Assembly (NCBI RefSeq): GCF_030499535.1
Contig: NZ_JASTLB010000001.1
Span: forward strand, 6,262,001 to 6,326,000
Origin: Streptomyces sp. TG1A-8
GTDB taxonomy: Bacteria > Actinomycetota > Actinomycetes > Streptomycetales > Streptomycetaceae
DNA length: 64,000 bases
Reading direction: 5' to 3'
Shown: piece by piece, positions 44,112-53,415 of the stretch
How the letters are laid out: every line of letters begins with the position of its first letter
Numbering within the stretch: position 1 is the stretch's first letter
Program-made: the position numbers and the translations under genes
The notes under the pieces: generated by a model
Told to the model about the DNA's origin: nothing
The model's database searches: none
What the model saw: only the letters and a program-made list of their open reading frames with translations

Positions 44112-44675
44112 TCAGCCCAGCTCGGCCCCCTGCGCCGCGGCCTCCTCCTCCGTGTGGGCCCGGCTGGTGGCGAGCGTGCCACCGGCGCTCTCGAGGTGCG
44201 CGCGCACGAACCACTGGAACTGTTCCAGGTCGCGCAGTTGCCCGATCAGCAGGTCCTCGGTGGCCGTGTCGATCTCGGCCGCCGTCTTGATCGCGGCACG
44301 GAGGCCCTCGACCACCCCCGTGTAGACGAGGTCGAGCGCACCGAGGTGGGCGATGGCGTCGGCCCGGCCGATGGAGTAGTCGTCCCAGGTGCGCTCGGCG
44401 ACCAGTGTCCCCGGCGTCCCCTGGGCGACGCCGCCGAGCGCGGCGATGCGCTCCGCCACGTCGTCGGCCATCTCCCGGACCCGGTCCACCTGCGGGTCGA
44501 TCATCTCGTGGACACCGATGAAGTGCGGGCCGATCACGTTCCAGTGCACGTGCTTGAGCGTCAGGTGCAGATCGTTGAGAGCGTGCAGACGGAGCCTGAG
44601 CACACCGATGAGCCGGCCGGCCGCCTCGCGCTCGATGCCGGGCACCGTGTATTCGGGGGTCAGGTCCTGCGTCAT
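44112..44675 (-). CDS. dps: Dps-family DNA-binding ferritin-like protein
   Basis: 187 residues, a four-helix-bundle ferritin fold. HLTLKHVHWNVIGPHFIGVH and EMIDPQVDRVREMADDVAER carry the inter-subunit ferroxidase His, Asp and Glu residues of Dps. Dps dodecamers oxidise and store iron and protect DNA during stress and sporulation. GAGGTGA precedes ATG 44675. It lies in a stress block with CBS and MarR genes. The N-terminal tail is short and acidic, so direct DNA binding is uncertain. Confidence 0.92.
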   Translation of the reverse strand: MTQDLTPEYTVPGIEREAAGRLIGVLRLRLHALNDLHLTLKHVHWNVIGPHFIGVHEMIDPQVDRVREMADDVAERIAALGGVAQGTPGTLVAERTWDDYSIGRADAIAHLGALDLVYTGVVEGLRAAIKTAAEIDTATEDLLIGQLRDLEQFQWFVRAHLESAGGTLATSRAHTEEEAAAQGAELG

Positions 44676-45057
44676 GGCTCACCTCGGTTGTCAGCGGAGT
44701 GCGCTTGGCTGTCGACATCACGATTGCCCCGGTTCGACCATGCCAGACCTGGACCGCCGGCGCTCGCCGGGACGTCCCCCACGGGGACGGCGCGGTGCCG
44801 CGGCCGGCGGGTCCGTCGCCGGGCCCCGCGGCGCACCGCGCGCCGCGGAGCCTTCCGCGTCCGGGCGTGGCCGGCGTGCGGGAGACCGGGCGGGTGTGGC
44901 CCCCTCGTGCCGGCCCCGTCACCCGGATGGCTGGTCCACACCGTGCAGTCCTGGTCCGTCGTCCCAGTTCAGGACGGTATCGAACGCTTGGGCGGGGCTG
45001 ACGCGCCGTCAGGTGGGTATGCGCGTGTACTCAGCGGCATCGAGGAAGGGGAAAGCC

Positions 45058-45507
45058 ATGTCAGTGCATCCCGAACCTGCCGAAGCGACGCCGGCCGCGG
45101 AACACGTGGCCGAATCGATGATCGAGCTGTGGCAGCGCGCACACGAGGACGTCGCTCCGACGATCTCCCGCGAACAGATGCGCGTGCTGCTCGCCCTGGA
45201 GAACGAGCAGGCGGGCCCGGACCGGATCGCCCGCTGCCTCGGCGTCAGCCCCGTGTCGATGACGAGGGTGTTCGACCGGCTGGAACGGCGCGCACTGGTG
45301 CGCCCGGTCGCCCCCGGGGCCTTCGGTCTCACCGGCGCCGGGAAGTGCGTGCTGGAAGCGACGCGGCAGCGCCGCAGGCAACTGCTGGAACAGACGCTGG
45401 TGACCGCCCTGCCGCCGGACCGCCCGGTGCTGCGCGACGCCTTCGACCAGCTCTACGGGCGGGTCAGCCCGCTGGCCCGGGTGCCCCGCAGCCGCTCGCC
45501 GCTGTGA
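45058..45507 (+). CDS. MarR-family transcriptional regulator
   Basis: 149 residues with a winged helix: ISREQMRVLLALENEQAG, RIARCLGVSPVSMTRVFDRL, and the wing ALVRPVAPGAFGLTGAGKCV. ATG 45058 follows AGGAAGGGG. A small inverted repeat, TGACG-cgc-CGTCA (44999-45011), lies 47 nt upstream and could be its own operator. Position 44676-45057 otherwise shows nothing. The target may be the divergent dps gene, by position. Confidence 0.82.
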   Translation: MSVHPEPAEATPAAEHVAESMIELWQRAHEDVAPTISREQMRVLLALENEQAGPDRIARCLGVSPVSMTRVFDRLERRALVRPVAPGAFGLTGAGKCVLEATRQRRRQLLEQTLVTALPPDRPVLRDAFDQLYGRVSPLARVPRSRSPL

Positions 45508-45689
45508 CGGGGCACCCCTGCGGAACCACGGCGGGGGAGGGAACCGGGCACCGCCGTGCGGCGGGCGCGCAGGATCCCGCCGCCGGGCAGCGGGCCGGTC
45601 CTTGCCGCCCGCACCGGGTCCGCCGTTGTCCCCGGTGGGCGCGGAAGGCGCCCTCCCGCCGGGACTTCGGCCGACGGCCGGCCCGGTCG

Positions 45690-45875
45690 CTACGCGTCCG
45701 CGGGGTCCGCGGTCCCGGCTTCGTCCCCGTCGGCGGTCCGCCGCGTCCCCTCCTCGGGCCCGGGCCGGCCCCGCGACGGCTGCCCGTCCCCGGCGGGACG
45801 CTGATCCCCGGCGGACCGCTCCTCCTCGTCGAGGTGCTCGCGCACCTCTTCCGGCTTGTCCCCGATCTGTTCCAT
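45690..45875 (-). CDS. Small acidic hydrophilic protein
   Basis: 61 residues starting MEQIGDKPEEVREHLDEEER, rich in Glu, Asp, Gly and Arg, with no Cys, signal peptide or membrane segment; probably disordered. GGAGGG lies five nt before ATG 45875, which supports translation. It resembles short stress-associated proteins found beside CBS and ferritin genes in Streptomyces, but no family is assigned. Confidence 0.55.
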   Translation of the reverse strand: MEQIGDKPEEVREHLDEEERSAGDQRPAGDGQPSRGRPGPEEGTRRTADGDEAGTADPADA

Positions 45876-46028
45876 GGGTTCCCTCCGCCTCGTGGGCCTT
45901 CGACGGCTTCCCCCTCCGGGAGCCGTCCCGCGCGGCGGGAGCGGACCCCGGCGGAGAAACGTCACGTCCGGCAAGGAGCGGGTGACGCCGGATCGCAGCC
46001 CCGCTCCTGCCGCTCGTGCCGCGGGGTC

Positions 46029-46448
46029 CTACTGGTTCGACTTCGCCGCGCTGATGTCGCCGAGCGCCGACTCCGCGTCCCGCTCCATGGCCACGTCGCC
46101 CAGGGAGACGATGCCCACGGGGTGTCCGTGGTCGACGACCGGGAGGCGTCGGACGGAGTGCTCGCGCATCAGCCGCACCGCGCTGTCCAGGTCATCCTCC
46201 GGTGCCACGGTGACGAGGTCGTCGCTGCACGCGGAGGCGACGGACCTGTGGTCCTGGTCGCCGCCCTCCGCGAGCGCCCGCACGACCAGGTCGCGGTCGC
46301 TGACCAGGCCGCGCAGTTCGTCGCTCTCGGTCACCAGGACGACCCCGATGTTCTCGTCGCGCATCCGCTGGGCCACCGACGTCACCGGGGTCTGCGGCTC
46401 CACCGTCACCAGCCGGCTGGTCATGATGTCGCGTACGTGCTGAGTCAT
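46029..46448 (-). CDS. Two-CBS-domain protein
   Basis: 139 residues made of a CBS pair: TSRLVTVEPQTPVTSVAQRM with GLVSDRDLVVRALAEG, then DDLDSAVRLMREHSVRRLPV with PVGIVSLGDVAMERD. CBS pairs bind adenine nucleotides and regulate partner proteins. ATG 46448 has GGGAGG upstream. It is a stand-alone sensor in a stress-related neighbourhood. Confidence 0.9.
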   Translation of the reverse strand: MTQHVRDIMTSRLVTVEPQTPVTSVAQRMRDENIGVVLVTESDELRGLVSDRDLVVRALAEGGDQDHRSVASACSDDLVTVAPEDDLDSAVRLMREHSVRRLPVVDHGHPVGIVSLGDVAMERDAESALGDISAAKSNQ

Positions 46449-46751
46449 GACGCCTCCCTTCATCGGGTTCCGCGGTGCCGCTCACCGCGTCGCCCCCGAC
46501 GAGTACCCGGCACGCGCCACGCAGGCACACCCCGATCCCGGCGGACGGCGATCGAACAGGTGATCGGGTCCCGGTGGGTCGGGGCGGAAGTTGCGGCTGC
46601 CGCCGTGAGGGCGTTACCTGGAAGTACCCGGCGGTGAAGCGAGCGCATGCGGGGCCGCGGCACGGCCGGGGCCCGCGCCCTCCCGTGCGTCCCCCGGCAG
46701 TGGCCCCTCCCTCACCGTCGCCGTCCGGCGCTCGATGCGGAGGTGGCCCAA

Positions 46752-47903
46752 GTGAAAGCTGTCGTCTATGAGAAGCCCTTCACCGTGGCGGTGAGGGACG
46801 TGCAGGACCCACAGATCCAGCACCCGAACGACGTGCTGGTACGGGTCACGTCGACCGCGATCTGTGGTTCGGACCTGCACATGTACGAGGGCCGCACGGC
46901 CGCCGAATCGGGCATCGTCTTCGGACACGAGAACCTCGGCATCATCGAGGAGGTCGGCAGCGGCGTGACCTCCCTGTCCGAGGGGGACCGTGTCGTGATG
47001 CCCTTCAACGTGGCCTGCGGTTTCTGCAAGAACTGCCTGGCCGGGAAGACCGGTTTCTGCCTGACGGTGAACCCCGGCTTCGCTGGCGGGGCCTACGGAT
47101 ACGTGGCGATGGGCCCCTTCATCGGCGGCCAGGCCGAGCGGCTCAGGGTGCCCTACGCCGACTTCAACTGCCTGAAGCTGCCGCCGGGTGACGAGTTCGA
47201 GTCCGACTTCATCCTGCTCGCCGACATCTTCCCGACCGGTTACCACGGATGCGAACTCGCCCAGGTGATCCCCGGCGAGAGCGTGGCCGTCTTCGGTGCC
47301 GGCCCGGTCGGTCTGATGGCCGCCTACTCCGCGCTGCTGCGCGGTGCGTCGAAGGTCTTCTCGGTCGACCGGGTGCCCGAGCGGCTCGCCAAGGCCGAGG
47401 AGATGGGGGCCATCCCCATCGACTTCACGCAGGGCGACCCGGCCGAACAGATCAAGGAGCAGACGGGCGGAGAGGGAGCCGACAAGGGCGTGGACGCCGT
47501 CGGGTACCAGGCCCAGGCGCCCGACGCGAGCCACGAGGAACCCGCCGTCGTCCTCAACACACTGGTCGAGACGGTGCGGCCGACCGGCATGCTCGGCATA
47601 CCGGGTCTGTACGTGCCCTCGGACCCGGGCGGGCCCGACGAGCACGCCAAGCACGGCCAGCTGCTGGTCTCCATCGGCAGGATGTTCGAAAAAGGGCAGC
47701 AGATGGGCACCGGTCAGTGCAACGTCAAGCGGTACAACCGCCAGTTGCGCGACCTGATCATCGCCGGGCGGGCCAAGCCCAGCTTCGTGGTCTCCCACGA
47801 ACTGCCGCTGGACCAGGCACCCCAGGCGTACGAGAAGTTCGACAAGCGGATCGAGGGATACACCAAGGTGGTGCTGCACCCCGGTCACGCCCTCGCGGCG
47901 TAG
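46752..47903 (+). CDS. Zinc-dependent alcohol dehydrogenase, glutathione-independent formaldehyde dehydrogenase type
   Basis: 383 residues of the MDR superfamily. Catalytic zinc ligands lie in AICGSDLHMYEG and GHENLG. The structural zinc lobe is CGFCKNCLAGKTGFC. The NAD site is VAVFGAGPVGLMAAYSA, followed by SVDRVPERL. Length and the lobe sequence match Pseudomonas-type glutathione-independent formaldehyde dehydrogenases (FdhA), which dismutate or oxidise aldehydes with bound NAD+. Start GTG 46752 is set by GGAGGTGG six nt upstream. It stands alone, convergent with the BKACE gene. Confidence 0.9.
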   Translation: MKAVVYEKPFTVAVRDVQDPQIQHPNDVLVRVTSTAICGSDLHMYEGRTAAESGIVFGHENLGIIEEVGSGVTSLSEGDRVVMPFNVACGFCKNCLAGKTGFCLTVNPGFAGGAYGYVAMGPFIGGQAERLRVPYADFNCLKLPPGDEFESDFILLADIFPTGYHGCELAQVIPGESVAVFGAGPVGLMAAYSALLRGASKVFSVDRVPERLAKAEEMGAIPIDFTQGDPAEQIKEQTGGEGADKGVDAVGYQAQAPDASHEEPAVVLNTLVETVRPTGMLGIPGLYVPSDPGGPDEHAKHGQLLVSIGRMFEKGQQMGTGQCNVKRYNRQLRDLIIAGRAKPSFVVSHELPLDQAPQAYEKFDKRIEGYTKVVLHPGHALAA

Positions 47904-47978
47904 GACCCGGGAGGTCCCTTCCCGGCATGAGGCGCGCAATGCCCTCGCGGCGTACGCCTCCGGGGCGGGCGGAGTGCC

Positions 47979-48017
47979 GGGCCGGGGAGCGGCGGTCCAT
48001 CCGCCGCTCCCCGGCCC
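47979..48017. terminator. Strong bidirectional hairpin terminator
   Basis: A perfect 17-bp stem (arms 47979-47995 and 48001-48017) with the five-nt loop TCCAT sits between two convergent genes, so it probably ends transcription from both sides. Confidence 0.75.
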
Positions 48018-48036
48018 CGGGTGTCTCCCCGGCCCC

Positions 48037-48786
48037 TCACACCAATCGCGCGGGTCCGCTGTTGCCGTAGCGGTTCAGGACGCGCCGGGCGGTCCGGACG
48101 AGCGGCTCGTTGCCCTGAGCGGGTGTTCCGCCCGGAAGGAGCAGGGTGTCCTCCAGGCCCGTCCGGGTGTCGACGCCCAGCGCGGCCGCGGTGTCGAGCA
48201 CCGGCCAGGCCGTGTCGTCGACGCCGTGCAGCAGGACGGGGGCCGGGCTCAGGACCGACACGTCCTCGACCAGGCGGCGGCCGGCGACCGCCGCCCGGTC
48301 GGCGGGCGTGTCGGTGATCTCCACCAGGACGCGCAGGACACCGTCCACGAAGGGGGACGAGGTGAACCTGCGCAGGGCGTCCGTGCCGGAGTGGAGACCG
48401 GCCTCGATACCGATGCCGCGGTCCGCCAGCGCCTCCGCGACCAGGTCGGCCCCCTCCTCGTGCCAGTTCACCGACGCGTGGTCGGGCAGCGTCGTCCACG
48501 ACCGGACGAGGGCGGCGCGGCGACGGGGGTCCGGTTCGGTCCACGCCCCGGTCGTGACGCCGACACGGATCCGTGGGCCCACGGACCGCCGGACGGCCCG
48601 TACGGCCTCCCCGACGACCCCGGGGTCCAGGGTGTCCCGGCCGTCGGCGTCCTTGGGGTGCAGATGGATGTCCTCGGCACCCGCGTCGACCGCCCGGCGG
48701 GCCTCGGCCGCCAGTTCCTCGGCACCGACGGGCACCCAGGGGCAGTCGGCGGTGGTGCGCGAGCCGTTGAGGCAGACCTGGAGCAT
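48037..48786 (-). CDS. BKACE-family enzyme (3-keto-5-aminohexanoate cleavage-like)
   Basis: 249 residues, TIM barrel. MLQVCLNGSR at the start and AGAEDIHLHPKDADGRDTL (metal-binding His-x-His region) are the family hallmarks, as is the late GLEDTLLLPGG. BKACE enzymes cleave beta-keto acids with acetyl-CoA; many are uncharacterised and KCE acts in lysine fermentation. It is shorter than KCE (~270-310 residues), so the substrate is open. The start is ATG 48786. Confidence 0.85.
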   Translation of the reverse strand: MLQVCLNGSRTTADCPWVPVGAEELAAEARRAVDAGAEDIHLHPKDADGRDTLDPGVVGEAVRAVRRSVGPRIRVGVTTGAWTEPDPRRRAALVRSWTTLPDHASVNWHEEGADLVAEALADRGIGIEAGLHSGTDALRRFTSSPFVDGVLRVLVEITDTPADRAAVAGRRLVEDVSVLSPAPVLLHGVDDTAWPVLDTAAALGVDTRTGLEDTLLLPGGTPAQGNEPLVRTARRVLNRYGNSGPARLV

Positions 48787-48943
48787 GGACCGTACTCTGC
48801 CACGCGACCGGCCGGAACCCGTGGGGCACGCGCGAGTGCGGGCGGAGCCCCGGCCGCGGCGCCGACGGCGTCGTCCCGCCCATCGCGGTTGTCCACGTAC
48901 CCACGTGCGCGACGACCGGACGCGGGCGGCCTGCGATGGGCAC

Positions 48944-49167
48944 CGTGGAAGCACGTCACCGCCGGAGGCGAGACGGACGATCTCTACGTCCCGGACCCCG
49001 GCACCGTCACCCTTCCGCCGGGGGCGCCCTGGACCCTGCGCGGTTACCTCGGCGAGCCCTCACCGGTCGGGGAACCGCTGAACCCCGGCAGCGTCCGGTT
49101 GCTGTCGACACCGGACGGCGCGCTGATGACGGAGCAGGACCCGCGCCGGGTGATCCCGCTGGGCTGA
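48944..49167 (+). other. Possible small gene or 3' remnant
   Basis: The frame reads WKHVTAGGETDDLYVPDPGT, then GYLGEPSPVGEPLNPGSVRL and ends RRVIPLG with consistent codon use, but no ATG or GTG opens it. Only a distant TTG could serve. It may be a degraded gene or a start I cannot identify. No family is recognised. Confidence 0.35.
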
Positions 49168-49197
49168 GCCGTCCCGGACCCCGTGCCGAGCGGGTCA

Positions 49198-50082
49198 TCA
49201 GCGGCCGCGGCGCCGCAGCAGGAGGTCGGCGACCACCGGCCGGTGGTCGGACGCCGTCGTGCCGACCTCGTACGCGTCGGTGACGGTGGCTTCCGGCGAG
49301 ACGGCCACCACGTCGATGCGCTTGACCGGGTCAACGGCCGGATACGTCCCGCCGCCGTTCGGGGCGGCGTCGGCCAGGGGGCCCCACAGCCTCGCCAGCT
49401 CGGGGGCGCCCGGCTCGGCGTTGAAGTCGCCGACGAGCACCTTCGGCCCGAAGTCCTCGGCCAGGACGTCCAGCATGTCGTCGACCTGGGCCCGCCGGAC
49501 CGAGGGGTCCGTGCGGTAGTCCAGATGGGTCGAGTACACGTGCACGAAGACGCCCCGGACGTTGACCGTCGCCTCGGCGAAACCCGGCGCGGGGGCCGGT
49601 ACCGGGTCCGGCGTCTGGGTGGACAGCCGGGTGATCTCGTGGTTCCGGGCGTCGAGCACCGGGTGGCGGCTCAGCACCGCCACGCCGTACTGCTGCCGCC
49701 GCCCGCCCGGCGCCGTCGGCGGCACGTCGTAGATCGGCGCGAAGAAGACCCGCATGCCCAGGCGTCCGGCCAGTTCCCGGGCCTCGTCGGTGAAGTCGCT
49801 TCGGGCGCTCCAGTGCACGTCGACCTCCTGGAGGCCGATCACGTCGGCGTCGAGGCCCCGGATCGCCTCCGCGGTGCGGTCGAGGTCGAACACGTTGTCC
49901 TGGCCGGCTCCGGCGTGGATGTTGTAGGTGGCCACACGCAGCGGCACGGGCGGCACGGCCGGTTCCGTGCCGGCCGGCCGGTGCGCCGCGGCGGCCGCGG
50001 CCGGGGCCGGGCCGAGTACGGCGGCGGCGAGCAGGGCGGCGGCGAGCACGCGGCGGGTGGGTCGCCGGGTCTTGCGGTCCAC
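49198..50082 (-). CDS. Secreted endonuclease/exonuclease/phosphatase family protein
   Basis: 294 residues. Basic N-terminus and signal peptide (RRVLAAALLAAAVLGPAPAA). The EEP fold follows in order: RVATYNIHAGAG (metal Asn), IGLQEVDVHW (metal Glu), YSTHLDYR (His), LVGDFNAEPGAPE (Asp/Asn pair) and the catalytic TTASDHRPVV at the C-terminus. It is exported and acts on phosphodiesters: nuclease, sphingomyelinase-like or inositol phosphatase. Start GTG 50082 is preferred because GGAGGA is spaced five nt before it; an in-frame ATG at 50094 contains that site. Confidence 0.88.
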   Translation of the reverse strand: MDRKTRRPTRRVLAAALLAAAVLGPAPAAAAAAHRPAGTEPAVPPVPLRVATYNIHAGAGQDNVFDLDRTAEAIRGLDADVIGLQEVDVHWSARSDFTDEARELAGRLGMRVFFAPIYDVPPTAPGGRRQQYGVAVLSRHPVLDARNHEITRLSTQTPDPVPAPAPGFAEATVNVRGVFVHVYSTHLDYRTDPSVRRAQVDDMLDVLAEDFGPKVLVGDFNAEPGAPELARLWGPLADAAPNGGGTYPAVDPVKRIDVVAVSPEATVTDAYEVGTTASDHRPVVADLLLRRRGR

Positions 50083-50195
50083 GAGGTCCTCCATCGTCGG
50101 ATTCGACTGCCGGTCCCTGCGCGACGGCGTCCCGGGCGGGGGCGTGCTCCCCTCGCCCGGGACACCGCCCGCCCGCCTCACGGCGGTGGGGCGGT

Positions 50196-50975
50196 TCACA
50201 CGACGCCGCTCTCCCACCACCACGAGCCGGAGCCGTACGAGGGGTACTGGACGCGGCTGTCGACGTGCTGCCACGAGTGCGTGTACGCCTCGAGACCGGA
50301 GAAGCCGCTGGTCTCGGCGATCCGGTAGGTCTGCAGGGTGGTGTGGCCGGAGACCACGATGTCCGCGGCGACCCCGTACAGGTGCATGCTGTTGGACGCG
50401 CCGCCCACCGAGGCGTTGTGGGAGATGCTGCGGAAGCCGGAGTTGATGGTGATCGGGCTGTTCCCGGCCTTCTTGCGCACGGCCTCCAGCTTGTACATCA
50501 GCCTGCGCACGTTCTCCTTGACCTGCGCCGAGCCGACCTTGCCGCCGCTGAAGCCGGAGCCGTCGGAGGAGTAGAACTCGCTCCAGTTGAAGTTCGCGGT
50601 CGAACCGTCGCCGTCCTCCAGGCCGTTGAGCACGCTCTGGGTCTGCGGACCGACCACGCCGTCCGCGGTGAGGCCGTAGGCGGACTGGAAGCGCTGCACG
50701 GCGGCGGCCGTCGTCGCGCCGAAGGCGCCGTCCCAGGCGACGTACGTCTTCTGGGCGCCGGAGGCGGCCCAGCCGCCGACGCGGATCTGCAGCTCCACCA
50801 CGTCGGAGCCCGAAGCACCCTGCTGGAGGGTACGGGCCCAGCCGTAGGCGGAGGCCCTGCCCGCGCCCCCGACGTCCGCCGCTGCCGCCGCGCCGAGCGC
50901 GGCCGCCAGGCCGGCCGCGCCCCGGAGCAGGGTGCGGCGGTCGACGCGTCCACCGGACTGTCCTGCCGTTCGCAT
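50196..50975 (-). CDS. Tat-exported M15-family peptidase with peptidoglycan-binding domain
   Basis: 259 residues. Twin-arginine signal (VDRRTLLRGAAGLAAALGAA), PG_binding_1 domain at ~50-120 (GSDVVELQIRVGGW to FQSAYGLTADGVVGPQTQ), and a Peptidase_M15_3 domain with the zinc ligands in NSMHLYGVAADIVV (His, Asp) and SWQHVDSR (His). It resembles the Streptomyces albus G zinc DD-carboxypeptidase/L,D-type enzymes that trim peptidoglycan peptides. AAGGAG precedes ATG 50975. Confidence 0.92.
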   Translation of the reverse strand: MRTAGQSGGRVDRRTLLRGAAGLAAALGAAAAADVGGAGRASAYGWARTLQQGASGSDVVELQIRVGGWAASGAQKTYVAWDGAFGATTAAAVQRFQSAYGLTADGVVGPQTQSVLNGLEDGDGSTANFNWSEFYSSDGSGFSGGKVGSAQVKENVRRLMYKLEAVRKKAGNSPITINSGFRSISHNASVGGASNSMHLYGVAADIVVSGHTTLQTYRIAETSGFSGLEAYTHSWQHVDSRVQYPSYGSGSWWWESGVV

Positions 50976-51025
50976 GGAGATCTCCTTCACTGGTGGTGGG
51001 ATACCGGGTGAATGGTCCGGAACGA

Positions 51026-51505
51026 TCAGGCGACCAGCGCCTGCCAGGTGCCGGATCCGGCGATGCCGCCCGCGGCGGGGCCGCGGGCTGACCGGAACGA
51101 GCGCACCGCGCTGTCGGTGGCGGACCCGAAGGGGCCGTCGACGGTGGGCGCGGAACCGTGGGTGTCGGGCAGGTACTGAGCGGTCCTGACGCGTTCCCCG
51201 GCGGGGCCCTGCCGCACGGCGGGCCAACCGGTCGCCGGCGGTGGGTTGCGGGGGCTGCCCCTGGCGAAGGCCCGGAGGCCGGGGAGGCAGCCGTCGGAGG
51301 CGTCCCGGTCGCCGGGAAGGTCCCGGAACCGGCGTACTGCCACGGCGTCCGGGCGCTCCGGCCCGCGGGCAGTGTGTCCGGGCCGCTGGAGCGGCGGGCG
51401 ATCCACAGTGGGTGGGCGGCGTCGGAGCCGCTGTCGTCGCCGGTGCAGGTGGTCCACCGGTGGACGGTGGTGGAGACCGTGGGGTGGCGCCCGGTGCCGG
51501 GCGGG
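51026..51505 (-). pseudogene. Decayed GH25 muramidase with peptidoglycan-binding domain
   Basis: The minus strand reads HPLWIARRSSGPDTLPAGRS and WQYAGSGTFP, the C-terminal blocks of GH25 lysozymes. After a frameshift near 51320 it reads GDRDASDGCLPGLRAFARG, then a PG-binding domain (RVRTAQYLPDTHGSAPTVDG, TDSAVRSFRS, GIAGSGTWQALVA, stop). The N-terminal part with the catalytic Asp and Glu is missing or scrambled upstream. It sits between other cell-wall genes, so the locus once had one more lytic enzyme. Confidence 0.7.
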
Positions 51506-51681
51506 TGAGGCGGCCGACCGGCCGGAGGCCCCGCCGGGGCACGGCCGTCCCGTGGTGGACCGGTGCGTGACGGTGCCGCGGACCGTTCCCGCGGCGTCGG
51601 CCCGGCGCCCGCCGCCGGGGTGGGATCCGTGCCGTGGCAGTGGTCGCGGTGCGGCCACTGTTCGCGGCGGACGCGGTGCCG

Positions 51682-51981
51682 TCAGCAGAACCAGCCGTCC
51701 TGGACCCAGCCGCGGCGGTTGAGGTCACCGTACGCGAAGCCGTACACCCACTCGCCCTGTTTGCTCTCCACCAGGAACGTCTGTCCCTGGTAGAGGGTGC
51801 CCGTCCAGGCGCCGAGCGGTGCGGTGCGGACGTAGAGGTCGTTGGCGCAGACGGTCTCCCGTTCGCCGACGGTGCCGTTCGCGGCGACGGCCGGGACGGT
51901 GCCGAGCAGTGCCGCGGCGCCGACCGCGGCGGCGACGGTGACCGCGCCACGGAGGGAGAGTGCCTGCCTGGGAGTGCTCAT
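51682..51981 (-). CDS. Small secreted SH3-like protein
   Basis: 99 residues: a signal peptide (LRGAVTVAAAVGAAALLGTV), then a ~65-residue SH3b-like domain (VCANDLYVRTAPLGAWTGTL, QTFLVESKQGEWVYGFAYGD, RGWVQDGWFC) with two Cys that could form a disulfide. Such domains bind cell-wall peptides. ATG 51981 follows AAGGA. It pairs with the similar small secreted gene just upstream on the same strand. Confidence 0.8.
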   Translation of the reverse strand: MSTPRQALSLRGAVTVAAAVGAAALLGTVPAVAANGTVGERETVCANDLYVRTAPLGAWTGTLYQGQTFLVESKQGEWVYGFAYGDLNRRGWVQDGWFC

Positions 51982-52063
51982 GGTGTCCTTTCGCTGCCGT
52001 TGTCGGGGAGGAGTCGTGGGGCGCGGGAGCGAGGTGCGGGCAGACCCGCCGAACCCACGGCGC

Positions 52064-52375
52064 TCACCAGGAGCCGTAGCCGCCGATGCACTCGTCGCGG
52101 ACGTAGCCCCAGTCGTTGGGGCCGTAGTCGAAGGTGGCGGCCCAGCCGTTGTAGACGGGGTGCGAGCCGGGGCTGTGGCCCACCTTGTCGCCGTAGGCGA
52201 GGGTGCGCAGGTAGCCGCTGGGGCCGGTCGAGCTGTCGTAGTTGGCGTAGAAGCTCGCGCTCTGGCAGACGATGACGGCGTGCTGCGGCGGGACGTCCGC
52301 CGCCGCCGAGGACTGCCCGAGAGCGAGGGCGGTGACGGTCGCAGCACAGGCGAGGACGCTCCTGCGGAACGGCAT
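52064..52375 (-). CDS. Small secreted SH3-like protein, second copy
   Basis: 103 residues: signal peptide (SVLACAATVTALALGQSSAA), then ASFYANYDSSTGPSGYLRTL, YGDKVGHSPGSHPVYNGW and DWGYVRDECIGGYGSW. It shares the short SH3-like plan with the protein encoded 83 nt downstream but differs in sequence, so these are diverged paralogues or analogues. Two Cys remain after processing. GGGAG lies nine nt before ATG 52375. Confidence 0.75.
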   Translation of the reverse strand: MPFRRSVLACAATVTALALGQSSAAADVPPQHAVIVCQSASFYANYDSSTGPSGYLRTLAYGDKVGHSPGSHPVYNGWAATFDYGPNDWGYVRDECIGGYGSW

Positions 52376-52707
52376 TCCGATCAACTCCCTGTCACGGGGG
52401 TGGGGTTGACGCGCGTAAACCGTAGGACATGTATGGCATGTCCGCAACAAGTTCGCAGTGGTGTTCCAGCGGAGCCGTTCGCGCCGCCGGCCGCTCGGCG
52501 CCGAGCGCGACCGGGCCGCGAGGTCTTCGGTGAAGGCCGGGGCACGGCCCCCGTCGTGGAACGCCGGCCGTGTTCCGCACCGGATTCCCGGAGGGAGTGT
52601 CGCACGTCGCCGCGGTGGGCGGGGCCGGTCCGGCCTCCGCCGCGGGGGCGCACCGGGACAGGCATCCGGCTCCTGTCCGCGCCCCCGCGCCCGGTGCCCG
52701 TGCGGGT

Positions 52708-53403
52708 TCAGAGCCGTGAGGGCTCCGCCTCGGCCCGCCCGGGGGCCGTCCGGTCGGGCGCGGGGCCGTCCGGTGCCGTGGCGGGCGGGTGGTCGGCACG
52801 GACCCGGTCGAGCAGGGCCGCCGGGTCCGGGTCCGCCTGGAGGGCGCCGAGCAGCAGCAGCCACAGCTCGTGCAGGCGCTCCTCGATGTGTTCCCGGCCG
52901 TCCAGGGCGTCGGAGATGGTGTGCAGGCCGAAGAAGGCGCACACCACGCTGTGCGCGGCGGCGACCGGGTCGACGGCGGTCGCCAGTTCACCGTGCGCGT
53001 GTGCCTCGGTGAGCAGTTCGGCGACCACCCCGATCCAGTCCACGAAGGGCGTGGGCAGCGGGGTGGCGATGGCCTTGTGCTCCATCCAGAGGCGGGAACC
53101 GGCCCGGACCACCACGTCGTCGCGGAACGCGCGGGCGACGGTGAAGCTCAGCCCGACCAGTTTCTCCAGCGCCGGGCGGTCGGCGGACCGGTGACGGTCG
53201 ATGAGGCGCGGCCAGGACGCGAAATGCTCCTCGACGACCGCGAGCGCGAGTTTCTCCTTGCTGGCGTAGTGGAAGTAAATGGCGCCGCTGGTGCGGCCGG
53301 AGAGCGTGCTGATGTCACTGATGCTGGTCCCCGCGTAACCCCGCTCGTCGAACAGCTGTGCCGCAGTTTCCAGCAGGGCCCGCCGTGTCAATTCTGCCTG
53401 CAT
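52708..53403 (-). CDS. TetR-family gamma-butyrolactone receptor-like regulator
   Basis: 231 residues. N-terminal HTH: RRALLETAAQLFDERGYAGT, ISDISTLSGRTSGAIYFHYA, then SKEKLALAVVEEH. These match the ScbR/ArpA family of gamma-butyrolactone receptors. The divergent AfsA-like gene supports this: the pair is the standard butyrolactone control unit. The C-terminal half carries the predicted ligand pocket (TVARAFRDDVVVRAGSRLWM). The start is ATG 53403. Three CGAAAA repeats stand directly upstream. The C-terminal tail (PDGPAPDRTAPGRAEAEP) looks disordered. Confidence 0.85.
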   Translation of the reverse strand: MQAELTRRALLETAAQLFDERGYAGTSISDISTLSGRTSGAIYFHYASKEKLALAVVEEHFASWPRLIDRHRSADRPALEKLVGLSFTVARAFRDDVVVRAGSRLWMEHKAIATPLPTPFVDWIGVVAELLTEAHAHGELATAVDPVAAAHSVVCAFFGLHTISDALDGREHIEERLHELWLLLLGALQADPDPAALLDRVRADHPPATAPDGPAPDRTAPGRAEAEPSRL

Positions 53404-53415
53404 GCGTCGCAACCT

